Source: a virus. From it: a stretch of DNA of 39,529 nucleotides. The notes beneath the pieces were generated by a model. The model searched no databases. It was not told the origin of the DNA and worked only from the letters and a program-made list of their open reading frames with translations. Both the position numbers and the translations under genes were made by a program. Location: the IMG/VR virus record IMGVR_UViG_3300042327_001884, positions 1 through 39,529 of that record; one strand, 5' to 3'. Positions 31,914 through 38,836 of this stretch are shown here, piece by piece (position 1 is the first letter of the stretch; the number at the start of each line of letters is the position of its first letter).

Positions 31914-32471
31914 TTGATCTACATTCCTTACCAGGACAAACCCATCGACAAAGTGCTAATTATCAACCTAACAGGTCACATTGTCGAGTTTACCAAGTAT
32001 CCTTCCAAGACTAAACAAAGCATATTCCCAAACGGGAAATTCGCTGAATTTAGCTTTAAAAAATGTTTGAAGATCAGTGACTTTGAAGAGCAATGTTTGG
32101 CGTATACCGATGATAAGCATAAGATAAAGCTTAATAGCGGATACATCACTTATGACAACAAGTTAATCATGGAAATGCATATCGTATACGATGACATCAA
32201 GCTTGAGGCAATCCTAGAATTTTATAGCTGGTGGAAACCTGAAGACATCACCGAATACGAAATCCACCACAAAAAGCTATCAAACGGCAAAACGATTTAT
32301 CAGAACATTGTGCTGCACAAAGACAAGAAAAAAGAAGAACTTTTTGACGAACTTATCCATAAAGCACACAAAGAAGAAATCATGACACTAGAGGAAGCGA
32401 TTGAATTTTACCGTAGAAAAATCTTCGAAACCACACACGGAGTGCTAGAAATCCAAAGTTGTGATCTATAA
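31914..32471 (+). CDS. Hypothetical protein
   Basis: The product is 185 aa from TTG 31914, 7 bases after GAGGTG; an upstream TTG at 31893 has no ribosome site. The N-terminal two thirds look like a beta-rich domain (VLIINLTGHIVEFTKYPSKT; KIKLNSGYITYDNKLIMEMH). The end is a charged helix pair (KDKKKEELFDELIHKAHKEE). I do not recognise a family. It stands alone between two terminators, so it has its own promoter, probably in 31845-31900. Confidence 0.55.
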   Translation: MIYIPYQDKPIDKVLIINLTGHIVEFTKYPSKTKQSIFPNGKFAEFSFKKCLKISDFEEQCLAYTDDKHKIKLNSGYITYDNKLIMEMHIVYDDIKLEAILEFYSWWKPEDITEYEIHHKKLSNGKTIYQNIVLHKDKKKEELFDELIHKAHKEEIMTLEEAIEFYRRKIFETTHGVLEIQSCDL

Positions 32472-32475
32472 AGAA

Positions 32476-32503
32476 GAGTAGGTCCTCCCCCTACTCTTTT
32501 TTA
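32476..32503. terminator. Terminator between convergent genes
   Basis: AGAGTAGG-...-CCTACTCT is followed by TTTTTTATTTT. It lies between the + strand gene ending at 32471 and the - strand surface-protein gene ending at 32491, and can serve both. Confidence 0.8.
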
Positions 32504-33786
32504 TTTTTCTTTTCGCTCGTACTTAACCAAAGCAATACCACTAGCAACAAAAGAATAACTAAAATTAAAATATCTATCCAACATATCCCATCTCCCGTAT
32601 CGGGAAGTGTATTTGGTGATTGTGTTGGTGTGTCGGTTGGTGTAGTAGTTGGTATTGGCGTTTCAGTTGGAGTATTTGTTGGTTCCTCGGTTGGTTCCTC
32701 GGTCGGTGTTGGATCAGGTGTGTCTGTAGGTGCTTCTGTAGGTAACTCGGTTGGTACAATTGTCGGTGTTGGTGTCAAAGATGGTGTAGGTGATATCGTT
32801 GGCGACGGAGTTGGTGTAGGAACAATTGTAGGTGTCGATGATGGTGTAGCTGTAGGTGATGGATTTGGATCTGTGATGACTATTGTGATTTCTTTCGTGA
32901 GCATCCCCACATTATTAAAAGCAAGTACCAAAAATGTATAGCTACCTTCTTGGGTCGGTGTACCTGTTAACGTACCTGTGACAGTGTCAAAAGTCAGCCC
33001 TGCAGGTAGTGTGCCTGTAATCATATATTGGATAGATGTGCCATTTGCTAAAACCCCATCCGAGTAAGCTTCACCGAGTACCCCATCAACCAATGTATCG
33101 TCAACAAAAGTTGGAGTTTCCGTTGGTGTTTCGGTTGGTGTTTCGGTTGGTGTTTCCGTTGGCGTTTCACTTGGTGTAGGTGTTGGTGTTTCTGTAGGAG
33201 TCGGTGTAGGTGTTTCGCTTGGTGTTGGCGATGGAGTCGGTGTTTCGCTCGGCGAAGGTATAGGCGTTTCAGTTGGTGTAGGTGTAGGAGTCTCTGTTGG
33301 AGTAGGTGATGGTGTTTCACTTGGTGTAGGCGTTGGTGTAGGTGTTTCGCTTGGTGTAGGCGTCGGCGTTTCTGTAGGCGTTGGTTCAGGTGTTGGTGTT
33401 GGTGATGGCGATGGCGATGGTGATGGAGTCGGAGTTGGTGTAGGTGCTTCCGCAATAAAAATTCTGTAATCATTATAATAAGTAGGTAATGCACCACCTG
33501 TAATTTCAAGTTTGAATAAATATGTCCCTGTTATTGTCGGTGTGCCTTGAATGACTCCAAATTTATCAACAGACAGTCCTGTTGGCATTGTTCCCGAGTC
33601 AAAATATACGTCATAACCCTTTACATCACGTAATTCAACTAAATAATTCACACCAACTTCACCGTTTGGCAAAGCGATAGGATCAGTTACTGCGTTTACT
33701 GTGATGATTTTTGATGAAGCACTAATTAACAAAACCGCACAAATCAAAAATAATAACTTCTTTCTCAATCTACTTCTGACTATCAT
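32491..33786 (-). CDS. Sortase-anchored (LPDTG) surface protein with Ig-like domains and Thr/Pro repeats
   Basis: The product is 431 aa from ATG 33786 behind AAAGGGAG. Order: signal peptide (1-32, [17 protein letters not shown]); putative Ig-like domain (about 33-112, with '[20 protein letters not shown]'); Thr/Pro/Ser/Glu repeat linker (115-222); second Ig-like domain (about 225-305, '[20 protein letters not shown]'); second repeat linker; LPDTG (394-398); membrane segment; and the positive tail KKNKKE. These are all the parts needed for sortase attachment to the wall. Phage virions do not need such a signal, so the protein is probably made by the lysogen. It may mediate adhesion, receptor masking or exclusion. 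The linker repeats may vary in length. Confidence 0.88.
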   Translation of the reverse strand: MIVRSRLRKKLLFLICAVLLISASSKIITVNAVTDPIALPNGEVGVNYLVELRDVKGYDVYFDSGTMPTGLSVDKFGVIQGTPTITGTYLFKLEITGGALPTYYNDYRIFIAEAPTPTPTPSPSPSPSPTPTPEPTPTETPTPTPSETPTPTPTPSETPSPTPTETPTPTPTETPIPSPSETPTPSPTPSETPTPTPTETPTPTPSETPTETPTETPTETPTETPTFVDDTLVDGVLGEAYSDGVLANGTSIQYMITGTLPAGLTFDTVTGTLTGTPTQEGSYTFLVLAFNNVGMLTKEITIVITDPNPSPTATPSSTPTIVPTPTPSPTISPTPSLTPTPTIVPTELPTEAPTDTPDPTPTEEPTEEPTNTPTETPIPTTTPTDTPTQSPNTLPDTGDGICWIDILILVILLLLVVLLWLSTSEKKNKKE

Positions 33787-33811
33787 GTCACATCTCCCTT
33801 TTTTATATACT

Positions 33812-33837
33812 AAAAAAACCATCCCTATGGAATGGTC
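33812..33837 (-). terminator. Terminator upstream of the surface-protein gene
   Basis: On the - strand ACCATTCC-ATAG-GGATGGT (one bulge) is followed by a TTTTTTT tract. It isolates the surface protein from resolvase transcription. Confidence 0.7.
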
Positions 33838-33859
33838 TTGACTTCTTTTTTTACTAGCC

Positions 33860-33895
33860 TCCAACAAATAAAAGCAACCACGGACGCGGTTGCTC
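33860..33895 (-). terminator. Terminator of the small serine recombinase gene
   Basis: On the - strand AGCAACC-GCGTCCGT-GGTTGCT is followed by TTTATTTG. Between it and the recombinase stop lie an ACTTGAC...GTCAAGT inverted repeat and two TGTCTCACA direct repeats (33948 and 33959). Confidence 0.7.
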
Positions 33896-33967
33896 ATCGG
33901 GGAGATTTACTTGACTATATCATCATAACATGTCAAGTAGGTGCAAATGTCTCACATTTGTCTCACA

Positions 33968-34552
33968 CTAATTTATTTGCCTTGCTTTATAGTATATCGT
34001 CGCTCGCGGAACTCCTGTGATTTTAACAATATCGGAGACACTCATTTTGTTCTCTTCTCTTTCATTAAACATCTTAACAGCTTTGCGTATACTTTTCTCA
34101 TCTTGCCCTTTTCTGCCCAAGTGTGTGCCTCTAGACTTTGCAAGTGCCATCCCATTCCGACTTCGTTCGGATATCAGATCACGTTCGAATTGAGCGAAGG
34201 AAGACAAAATGTTCAGTTGAAGCATGTCCATAAAGTTGTTCTCTCCTACTCGAAATCGCAAATTATCCTGCAAAAACTCAATATTGACTCCTCTTTTCAT
34301 CAGACCATCGACGATTTGGCATAGATCTATCATCGTTCGTGCAAGTCTATCTATCTTTGTGACATAGAGTGTATCCCCCTTCCTCAGATCCTCTAAACAT
34401 CGTTTTAGCTCGACACGATTTACTGTACTTGCTCCGCTTTGCTTTTCACTATAAATCTTTTCTGCTCCTGCACTTTGCAACATTTCGATTTGCAAATCTA
34501 GTTTTTGCTCGGGACTCGATACCCTTGCATAGCCAATTTTAATATTCGTCAT
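33968..34552 (-). CDS. Small serine recombinase (resolvase/invertase)
   Basis: This 194-aa enzyme has the complete catalytic domain: 'IGYARVSSPEQKLDLQIEML' with S12 in the family position, 'LYVTKIDRLARTMIDL', and 'SSFAQFERDLISERSRNGMA', the E-helix region. A Hin-like helix-turn-helix (SVSDIVKITGVPRATIYYKA) ends the protein. It is full length for Tn3-resolvase/DNA-invertase enzymes. A separate large serine integrase is present, so this one probably resolves dimers or inverts a segment. Repeats upstream at 34560-34690 could be its sites. Start ATG 34552 follows GGAGG. Confidence 0.9.
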   Translation of the reverse strand: MTNIKIGYARVSSPEQKLDLQIEMLQSAGAEKIYSEKQSGASTVNRVELKRCLEDLRKGDTLYVTKIDRLARTMIDLCQIVDGLMKRGVNIEFLQDNLRFRVGENNFMDMLQLNILSSFAQFERDLISERSRNGMALAKSRGTHLGRKGQDEKSIRKAVKMFNEREENKMSVSDIVKITGVPRATIYYKARQIN

Positions 34553-34559
34553 TTTCGTA

Positions 34560-34692
34560 CCTCCAATGTCTAAAAGTCCTTAGACCTTTTATACTTGTAT
34601 TATAGACGTCTTTTTAGATACTGTAAATTATGTAATTTAATGTCATTTTATTTTTTTAGCACGGTAGTCTAAAGGTTCATCCTTTTAGATAA
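34560..34692. promoter_or_regulatory. Repeat-rich region, candidate recombination/operator sites for the serine recombinase
   Basis: GTCTAAAAGTCCTTAGAC (34568-34585) contains a perfect 6-bp inverted repeat. TATAGACGTCTTTTTAGAT lies at 34601-34619. TCTAAAGG-TTCAT-CCTTTTAGA lies at about 34668-34689. The recurring GTCTAAA/TTTAGAC words within 130 bp directly upstream of the recombinase resemble the multi-subsite res of small serine recombinases. No experiment supports this, so the assignment is by pattern. Confidence 0.5.
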
Positions 34693-34720
34693 GCGACTTA
34701 CATTAAAAGCGAAATAGTTG

Positions 34721-34749
34721 TTGACTTTATCATACAGACTTGCTATAAT
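34721..34749 (+). promoter_or_regulatory. Strong sigma-A promoter for the three-gene cassette
   Basis: TTGACT (34721-34726), a 17-bp spacer and TATAAT (34744-34749) preceded by TGC (extended -10). This is the best promoter match in the window. It drives the genes at 34785-35499. Confidence 0.88.
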
Positions 34750-34784
34750 AAAAGAGTAGAAACAAATCAAAAGGAGATGTACAA

Positions 34785-35066
34785 ATGAGATTTAGTGAAC
34801 AACAACGTGAATTATTCCGCTACGTGGACAACCAAACACCAAGATATTTAGGTAAAGGTATAAGCTTGATCGAGGGATTAGATAACTCGGAATTTATTGA
34901 TTTCAAGGATTCCAAGTACCATTACACGATCGCAAAGCAAGACATCACACCCGAGTTGATTGCTGAATATTACGACAACGAAGATGACACCGAAGACTCC
35001 CTGGAAGAATACGTTTTTAAATATGTTTACAAAAGAGCGGTGGACACAAAGGAGAAAATCTCATGA
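34785..35066 (+). CDS. Hypothetical acidic protein
   Basis: This 93-aa protein begins at ATG 34785 behind AAGGAG. It is acidic in the second half (YYDNEDDTEDSLEEYVFKYV), with a mixed N-terminus (FSEQQRELFRYVDNQTPRYL). No family is recognised. It is first in a three-gene cassette with a strong promoter, suggesting high expression, perhaps in the lysogen. Its acidic nature might suit DNA mimicry or antirestriction, but that is speculation. Confidence 0.6.
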   Translation: MRFSEQQRELFRYVDNQTPRYLGKGISLIEGLDNSEFIDFKDSKYHYTIAKQDITPELIAEYYDNEDDTEDSLEEYVFKYVYKRAVDTKEKIS

Positions 35067-35314
35067 ATCGATTTCAGCTAATGGAACAAATCATCAAAGA
35101 GAAATATGACATATCAGTAGATGGCAAAGCCGTTTGGGATTACATTGAAAAACAAGTCAGAGAGCATGGTTTAGAAGGTACGCAAGATGTTGAAGTTGTG
35201 CTTTATAAAAAAGAGCAAAAAATCCTGTTTATGATTCGTGTAGATGTCGAACGCGGATATGACGAAAAGCAAGATTTAGGATACACAGATATTCACTACG
35301 TGGACATATTATGA
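35063..35314 (+). CDS. Hypothetical protein, paralogue of the gene at 31560
   Basis: The product is 83 aa from ATG 35063, which overlaps the upstream stop, behind AAGGAG. It shares 'ISVDGKAVWDYIEKQV' and 'VDVERGYDEKQDLGYTDI' with the protein encoded at 31560-31826. It lies between an acidic protein and an excisionase-like protein. The role is unknown. Confidence 0.6.
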   Translation: MNRFQLMEQIIKEKYDISVDGKAVWDYIEKQVREHGLEGTQDVEVVLYKKEQKILFMIRVDVERGYDEKQDLGYTDIHYVDIL

Positions 35315-35499
35315 GTGAGATTGACTTGTTAGGAGTCTCCGAAGTTTCGGAGTTGCTTGGATGGGATCGAAGAAAACTATCGACATATATCAAACGAGGA
35401 AAGTTCCCTACACCGATACACCGAGTGGAAGCAACACCACTTTGGAAGAGATCGCAAATCGAGGAATATATGCTCAAACAAAAAAAGCCCAACGACTAG
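35311..35499 (+). CDS. Excisionase/AlpA-like DNA-binding protein
   Basis: This 62-aa protein has a MerR-like helix-turn-helix with wing: 'LLGVSEVSELLGWDRRKLST', then 'YIKRGKFPTPIHRVEATPLW', and an end helix 'KRSQIEEYMLKQKK'. The family includes excisionases and small transcription regulators. Its place between the small recombinase and the integrase makes it a candidate recombination directionality factor. Recombination directionality factors of serine integrases are very diverse, so this stays tentative. The overlap with the previous stop is 4 bases. Confidence 0.72.
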   Translation: MSEIDLLGVSEVSELLGWDRRKLSTYIKRGKFPTPIHRVEATPLWKRSQIEEYMLKQKKPND

Positions 35500-35508
35500 G
35501 GCTTTTTA
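35484..35508 (+). terminator. Terminator of the three-gene cassette
   Basis: AAAGCCC-AACGACTA-GGGCTTT followed by TTATTTT; the left arm lies within the last codons of the excisionase-like gene. Confidence 0.8.
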
Positions 35509-35646
35509 TTTTAGACGTTTGTCGAATCCAAAATAGAACTTCTGAATCGTATATGCGACATTTATTTCAATTCTGTGTCTTGAAAACCTATAACCCAAAA
35601 CACTTTTATAGCGGGTCTAATATGTATAAATTTCTTTCCGACTCTT

Positions 35647-35663
35647 TATAGACGTTTTTAGAT
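35647..35663 (+). repeat. Direct repeat related to 34601-34619
   Basis: TATAGACGTTTTTAGAT shares TATAGACGT and TTTTAGAT with the upstream copy, which has two extra bases between them. The two copies flank the three-gene cassette. The rest of 35500-35761 holds no gene that I can support; a shorter TTAGACGTTTGTCG word lies at about 35512. Confidence 0.55.
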
Positions 35664-35761
35664 TCGAATAGATATTTTTGATTTAGAGATGCAAACTATA
35701 CTTAAGGGCACGCTCAAGTCTCAATTGTATCTCTAACCCGAAAAAAGGTATCTCTAGAATT

Positions 35762-37186
35762 TTACTTCCATTCGACAAAAATTTCAGACTTGAAAAATGG
35801 GGTAAATCGGTTACCTCTCGGATTGTCTTCGGAGTGAACTGTGATTTTTTCGACAGCATTATTAACTACTCTTTTTTTATCTCTGTCACTTAACTCATTC
35901 CAAATTTCAATCAAATTTGTGATGAGTGGAATGTCGATTTCTTTGGTTGGTTCTTCGACCTGCAAAAGCAACTCTTTTTCTTCAAGGTCTATTTCGTTTT
36001 TCTTTTCCGTGAAAAGACTTCGTGTGATTTCTTCAGCTAAATAAATGTCCAACAACTTTTTTCGTTTCAATTCTATTTTTTCTAATCCCTGCTTTATCAT
36101 AATCTGATTTTCGGATTTCTTGGTCGATGTGCTTTTGCTCAATATGCCTTCTTTTTTAATTACAATCGACTTTAGATGTTCAAGGAATAAATGCTCTACT
36201 TGTATTTGTCTGATAAGAGGACTAGTGCAAGAATTATCAACTGATCGACTGCTGCACATGTAATATAGAGATTTTACACTAGAAAATTTACCGTACATTT
36301 TTTTTCCACATTTGCCACAATAAATACAACCGCTGAACCAATAGTCGATTCTGTCTTTGTATCCTTCTTTGGCTCTTTGCACACGGTTTTTCTTGTGTTG
36401 CTCGTAATCTTCTACGTTAAATATTTTTTCCCATGGTGACTCACTAAAAATAAAATCATCATCGTCCATTTTAGCAAGATTGACATTGTAGTGACCCGCG
36501 GGATTTTTCTTGCCAAATCGCAAAATGCCATAGTATATAGGATTATCTAGTGTGTACTGTACAATTTTACTTGACCAATCTTTCCCTCGTCTTAAAATTT
36601 GCTCGTTTTTTAAAATGATGGAAATAGCTCTAGTTCCTTTGCCACTTTGGTAAAGCTTGAAAATTTTGCGGATCACGTCAGATTCTTCGGGAATTAGTGT
36701 GCCATCGGGATTGTAGCCGTATGGTGTTGTTGACCCTGCTCTTTTGCCTTCTCGAATCATTTGTGACATGCCAAATCGAACACGCTCAGAAAGATTTTCT
36801 CTCTCGTATTGTGCGAAAACACCAAAAATTCGAAACATCATCTTGCCCGATGCAGTAACAGTTTCAAAATCTTCTTTCAATGATTTGAAAGCAACATTAA
36901 ATTTATTTAATGTATCTACGATATATTCGAGATCAGACAAGCTTCTTGATAAGCGGTCAAGCTTGTAAATGAGCAAAACATCTATATCTAAAAGTTGTGA
37001 CATCATCCTCTTAAATTCTGGTCTTTTCATATCTTTCGCTGAATATCCATCATCAATAAATAAGCCGTGTATCGTCCAATTTTGCGAATTAGCATACTCG
37101 GTCAACTCATGCTTTTGTGCCTCAATTGAGTATCCTTCTCTCGCTTGTTCTTCGGTCGAGACACGGACGTAAATAGCACATTTCAA
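35762..37186 (-). CDS. int: Large serine integrase
   Basis: This 474-aa recombinase probably inserts the phage at attB. The catalytic domain has S10 in 'IYVRVSTEEQAREGYSIEAQ', then 'LLIYKLDRLSRSLSDLEYIV' and 'GVFAQYERENLSERVRFGM'. The recombinase domain includes 'AGSTTPYGYNPDGTLIPEES' and 'ILRRGKDWSSKIVQYTLDNP'. The zinc domain holds 'CIYCGKCGKKMYG' and later 'YYMCSSRSVDNSC'. A coiled coil (about 365-425) and a short tail follow, matching the phiC31/A118 type. Directly upstream is a quasi-palindromic attP candidate. It is intact, so the phage looks competent for lysogeny. Confidence 0.93.
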   Translation of the reverse strand: MKCAIYVRVSTEEQAREGYSIEAQKHELTEYANSQNWTIHGLFIDDGYSAKDMKRPEFKRMMSQLLDIDVLLIYKLDRLSRSLSDLEYIVDTLNKFNVAFKSLKEDFETVTASGKMMFRIFGVFAQYERENLSERVRFGMSQMIREGKRAGSTTPYGYNPDGTLIPEESDVIRKIFKLYQSGKGTRAISIILKNEQILRRGKDWSSKIVQYTLDNPIYYGILRFGKKNPAGHYNVNLAKMDDDDFIFSESPWEKIFNVEDYEQHKKNRVQRAKEGYKDRIDYWFSGCIYCGKCGKKMYGKFSSVKSLYYMCSSRSVDNSCTSPLIRQIQVEHLFLEHLKSIVIKKEGILSKSTSTKKSENQIMIKQGLEKIELKRKKLLDIYLAEEITRSLFTEKKNEIDLEEKELLLQVEEPTKEIDIPLITNLIEIWNELSDRDKKRVVNNAVEKITVHSEDNPRGNRFTPFFKSEIFVEWK

Positions 37187-37286
37187 AAATATCCCTCCCC
37201 GAATATTTAGAAATATTTGCTCTAATTATTTTATTTCAATAAATATTTACATTTTATGTTTACAACTTCAATAAAATAGAATATAG

Positions 37287-37333
37287 TGGTAAATACCTCT
37301 AAAAATAAGTGTAATTTTTATAGGTTTACACCA
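37287..37333. other. Candidate attP site
   Basis: A 47-bp quasi-palindrome is centred on T37310. Its outer arms are TGGTAAATACCT (37287-37298) and AGGTTTACACCA (37322-37333), and the inner arms are AAAAAT and ATTTTT. By hand count, 17 of 23 arm positions are symmetric. Size, imperfect symmetry and position about 100 bp upstream of int match attP sites of large serine integrases. Confidence 0.68.
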
Positions 37334-37393
37334 TCAGAGTCTAAATCAGAACACCAGCGCTCGTGCAAATAAAAAATTTTGCGAGGTGGTATT

Positions 37394-37543
37394 TTGTTAA
37401 ATATCGATGTTATCCATTATCTTCAAACTGTACATGCTGACGATTACGAAAAGTTACTGCCGATTTTGAAAGAGTTTACTTATCAACAAAAAATGTCTGA
37501 ATCATGTTTATCAGCTTCTTTTTTTGTTCTTCAGTCAACGTAA
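37394..37543 (+). pseudogene. Possible small gene or gene remnant
   Basis: TTG 37394 follows GAGGTGG with good spacing and the frame runs 49 codons. The first 32 residues (LNIDVIHYLQTVHADDYEKL) look like real protein. The rest merely reads the antisense of the repressor's end (SCLSASFFVLQST). It may be the 5' end of a gene truncated when the repressor module arrived. It could also be a true small gene. Confidence 0.3.
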
Positions 37544-37844
37544 TATCACCAAATTTTAGTTCGGTTTCTTGATTTAAGATGTCCAAAGAATTACTCATTT
37601 TAAGTGGTGTTTGTCCCGCGATCTTCATCAACTCTACATATGGATAATTATATCCAACAGATAGCTTATAAATTGTATCGTTTTTTAGTGCCGTGGGTTC
37701 GCCATTTGTGTTGTATCCTTTTTCAAGTGCTGAGATATACGTATGTGATAATCCTGTTTTTTTAGCTGCTTCACGTAGACTTAATTTCCCGCGAAGTCTT
37801 TTCAGCAATTCACTAAATTCTTTTTGTTTTGAAATCTCAACCAT
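37476..37844 (-). CDS. CI-like phage repressor (XRE family)
   Basis: This 122-aa protein begins with an XRE helix-turn-helix (FSELLKRLRGKLSLREAAKK; 'TGLSHTYISALEKG'). The C-terminal half is a short helical dimerisation region ending 'EEQKKKLINMIQTFF'. No peptidase-type autocleavage domain is present. Induction would therefore need another route, such as antirepression or a host protease. It is divergent from a Cro-like gene. The ribosome site lies in the loop of an inverted repeat at 37845-37866, which suggests autoregulation. Confidence 0.85.
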   Translation of the reverse strand: MVEISKQKEFSELLKRLRGKLSLREAAKKTGLSHTYISALEKGYNTNGEPTALKNDTIYKLSVGYNYPYVELMKIAGQTPLKMSNSLDILNQETELKFGDITLTEEQKKKLINMIQTFFVDK

Positions 37845-37866
37845 TTTTACATCTCCCCATGTAAAA
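37845..37866. promoter_or_regulatory. Inverted repeat enclosing the repressor's ribosome binding site
   Basis: TTTTACAT (37845-37852) pairs perfectly with ATGTAAAA (37859-37866). The 6-base centre is GGGGAG on the repressor strand, its ribosome site. It could act as a DNA operator (TTTACA/TGTAAA half-sites) or as an mRNA hairpin that hides the ribosome site. Confidence 0.7.
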
Positions 37867-37939
37867 TAAAAAAACTCTCGTAAAATAATATACCACTAAT
37901 TTGCTATCCGCAAATAAAAATGGTGTATTTATTTTTTTA

Positions 37940-37958
37940 TTGTAAAAAAACTTTACAA
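37940..37958. promoter_or_regulatory. Operator candidate O1 over the Cro-side promoter
   Basis: TTGTAAA-AAAAC-TTTACAA is a perfect 7-bp inverted repeat with a 5-bp spacer. It overlaps the -35 box TTTACA of the rightward promoter, where a bound repressor would block transcription of the early operon. Confidence 0.72.
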
Positions 37959-37980
37959 ATTGATTGTTAGATGGTACAAT
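37952..37980 (+). promoter_or_regulatory. Early (Cro-side) promoter
   Basis: TTTACA (37952-37957), a 17-bp spacer and TACAAT (37975-37980) preceded by TGG (extended -10). It drives the Cro-like gene and the early operon. A leftward promoter for the repressor is suggested by TGG-TATATT, read on the - strand at 37895-37887. Confidence 0.75.
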
Positions 37981-38020
37981 AAGAGAGTAAAGAAAACAAA
38001 AGGAAAGGAGTCAGATTCAC

Positions 38021-38212
38021 ATGAAAAACGATGTAAAATTTCTACGCAGAAGTAAAGAGTTTGATTTGAGCCAAGAACAATTAGCAGTAAAAGTTGGAGT
38101 TTCAAGAGTTGCAATTTCAAAGATTGAAAAAGGAACGTCACCGAACTTAACTACTGCAATGCGAATAGCACGTTTTTTTAATTGTAAAGTCGAGGATATT
38201 TTTTTTGTATAA
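38021..38212 (+). CDS. Cro-like regulator (XRE family)
   Basis: This 63-aa protein is almost entirely a helix-turn-helix: 'FLRRSKEFDLSQEQLAVKVG', then 'VSRVAISKIEKGTSPNLTTA', ending 'ARFFNCKVEDIFFV'. It resembles small plasmid- and phage-type XRE repressors. Divergent from the 122-aa repressor, it makes up the other half of the lysis-lysogeny switch. Start ATG 38021 follows AAGGAAAGGAG. Operator-like sites lie on both sides. Confidence 0.85.
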   Translation: MKNDVKFLRRSKEFDLSQEQLAVKVGVSRVAISKIEKGTSPNLTTAMRIARFFNCKVEDIFFV

Positions 38213-38214
38213 TG

Positions 38215-38231
38215 TGTAAAATGTTTTTACA
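38215..38231. promoter_or_regulatory. Operator candidate O2 after the Cro-like gene
   Basis: TGTAAA-ATGTT-TTTACA has the same half-sites and the same 5-bp spacer as O1. A weaker third match, TGTAAA-ACAAT-TTTAAT, lies at 38257-38273. A bound regulator here could shape read-through into the early genes. Confidence 0.62.
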
Positions 38232-38289
38232 TCTATCTTTTCGAAAAAATTAATTTTGTAAAACAATTTTAATTAAATGAGGTGATGCG

Positions 38290-38457
38290 ATGAAGTTAGA
38301 AGCAAGTAAAGAAAGTGAAGTTAGATATCTTGACGACTTACTTTCAAAAGAAGCATACGAAAATGTGATTGCCATCATCCGAGAACACAACGAAGTCAAG
38401 AAAGCAAAATGGATTATAGAACAAGAAAAAAAAGAAAGAGTTGAGAACCATGGATAG
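38290..38457 (+). CDS. Small hypothetical early protein (55 aa)
   Basis: ATG 38290 follows GAGGTGATGC and the frame ends at TAG 38457. The product is helical and charged (KESEVRYLDDLLSKEAYENV; KAKWIIEQEKKERVENHG). It overlaps the next ATG by 8 bases. It is first in the early operon after the Cro-like gene. The function is unknown. Confidence 0.55.
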   Translation: MKLEASKESEVRYLDDLLSKEAYENVIAIIREHNEVKKAKWIIEQEKKERVENHG

Positions 38458-38833
38458 AGACGAAAGTGCTTTGAATCAACTGCATCAAAATTGGCTTAAT
38501 CCTGATTACGAATATGATAGATATTCGTCGACAACATTACGTGAACCCATCGCTGAATGCGTTTGTGGTGAAACATTTTATCGTGGTGATGGATATCTAA
38601 GCATGAGTGGTACGAGATGTTGTGGAGATGAAGATTGTGCTTGGGATATCTTCATAGATACCTTTGAATTTGACATCAACGTAGATAGAATATCGGACAA
38701 GCACTGTTTATGCGGAGAAATGATTGACGAAGAAAAGAAACCGATTGTAGTCCGAGAAATTAAGTATTGCACGTATGATTGCTTTTGGAATTACTTGAAA
38801 CAAGAATACACCATCAAAGAGGTGACTTATTGA
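38450..38833 (+). CDS. Cysteine-rich putative zinc protein
   Basis: The product is 127 aa from ATG 38450. It has several Cys pairs: C-x-C in 'ECVCGETF', 'RCCGDEDCAW', 'HCLCGEMI' and 'YCTYDCFWNY'. The pattern suggests two treble-clef or ribbon zinc sites, each with C-x-C then C-x4-C. The protein may bind nucleic acid or a host protein early in infection. No family is recognised with certainty. It overlaps its upstream neighbour by 8 bases, so it is likely translationally coupled. Confidence 0.6.
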   Translation: MDRDESALNQLHQNWLNPDYEYDRYSSTTLREPIAECVCGETFYRGDGYLSMSGTRCCGDEDCAWDIFIDTFEFDINVDRISDKHCLCGEMIDEEKKPIVVREIKYCTYDCFWNYLKQEYTIKEVTY

Positions 38834-38836
38834 ATT

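Noticed and set aside
32630-32941. Long + strand open frame of Val/Gly repeats opposite the surface-protein gene
   Set aside because: It is the antisense reading of the Thr/Pro stalk codons, has no ribosome site, and its composition is that of a repeat shadow.
33110-33450. Short regular repeats that could suggest a CRISPR array
   Set aside because: The units are codon repeats for Thr/Pro/Glu/Ser in one long frame, without unique spacers or a constant palindromic repeat.
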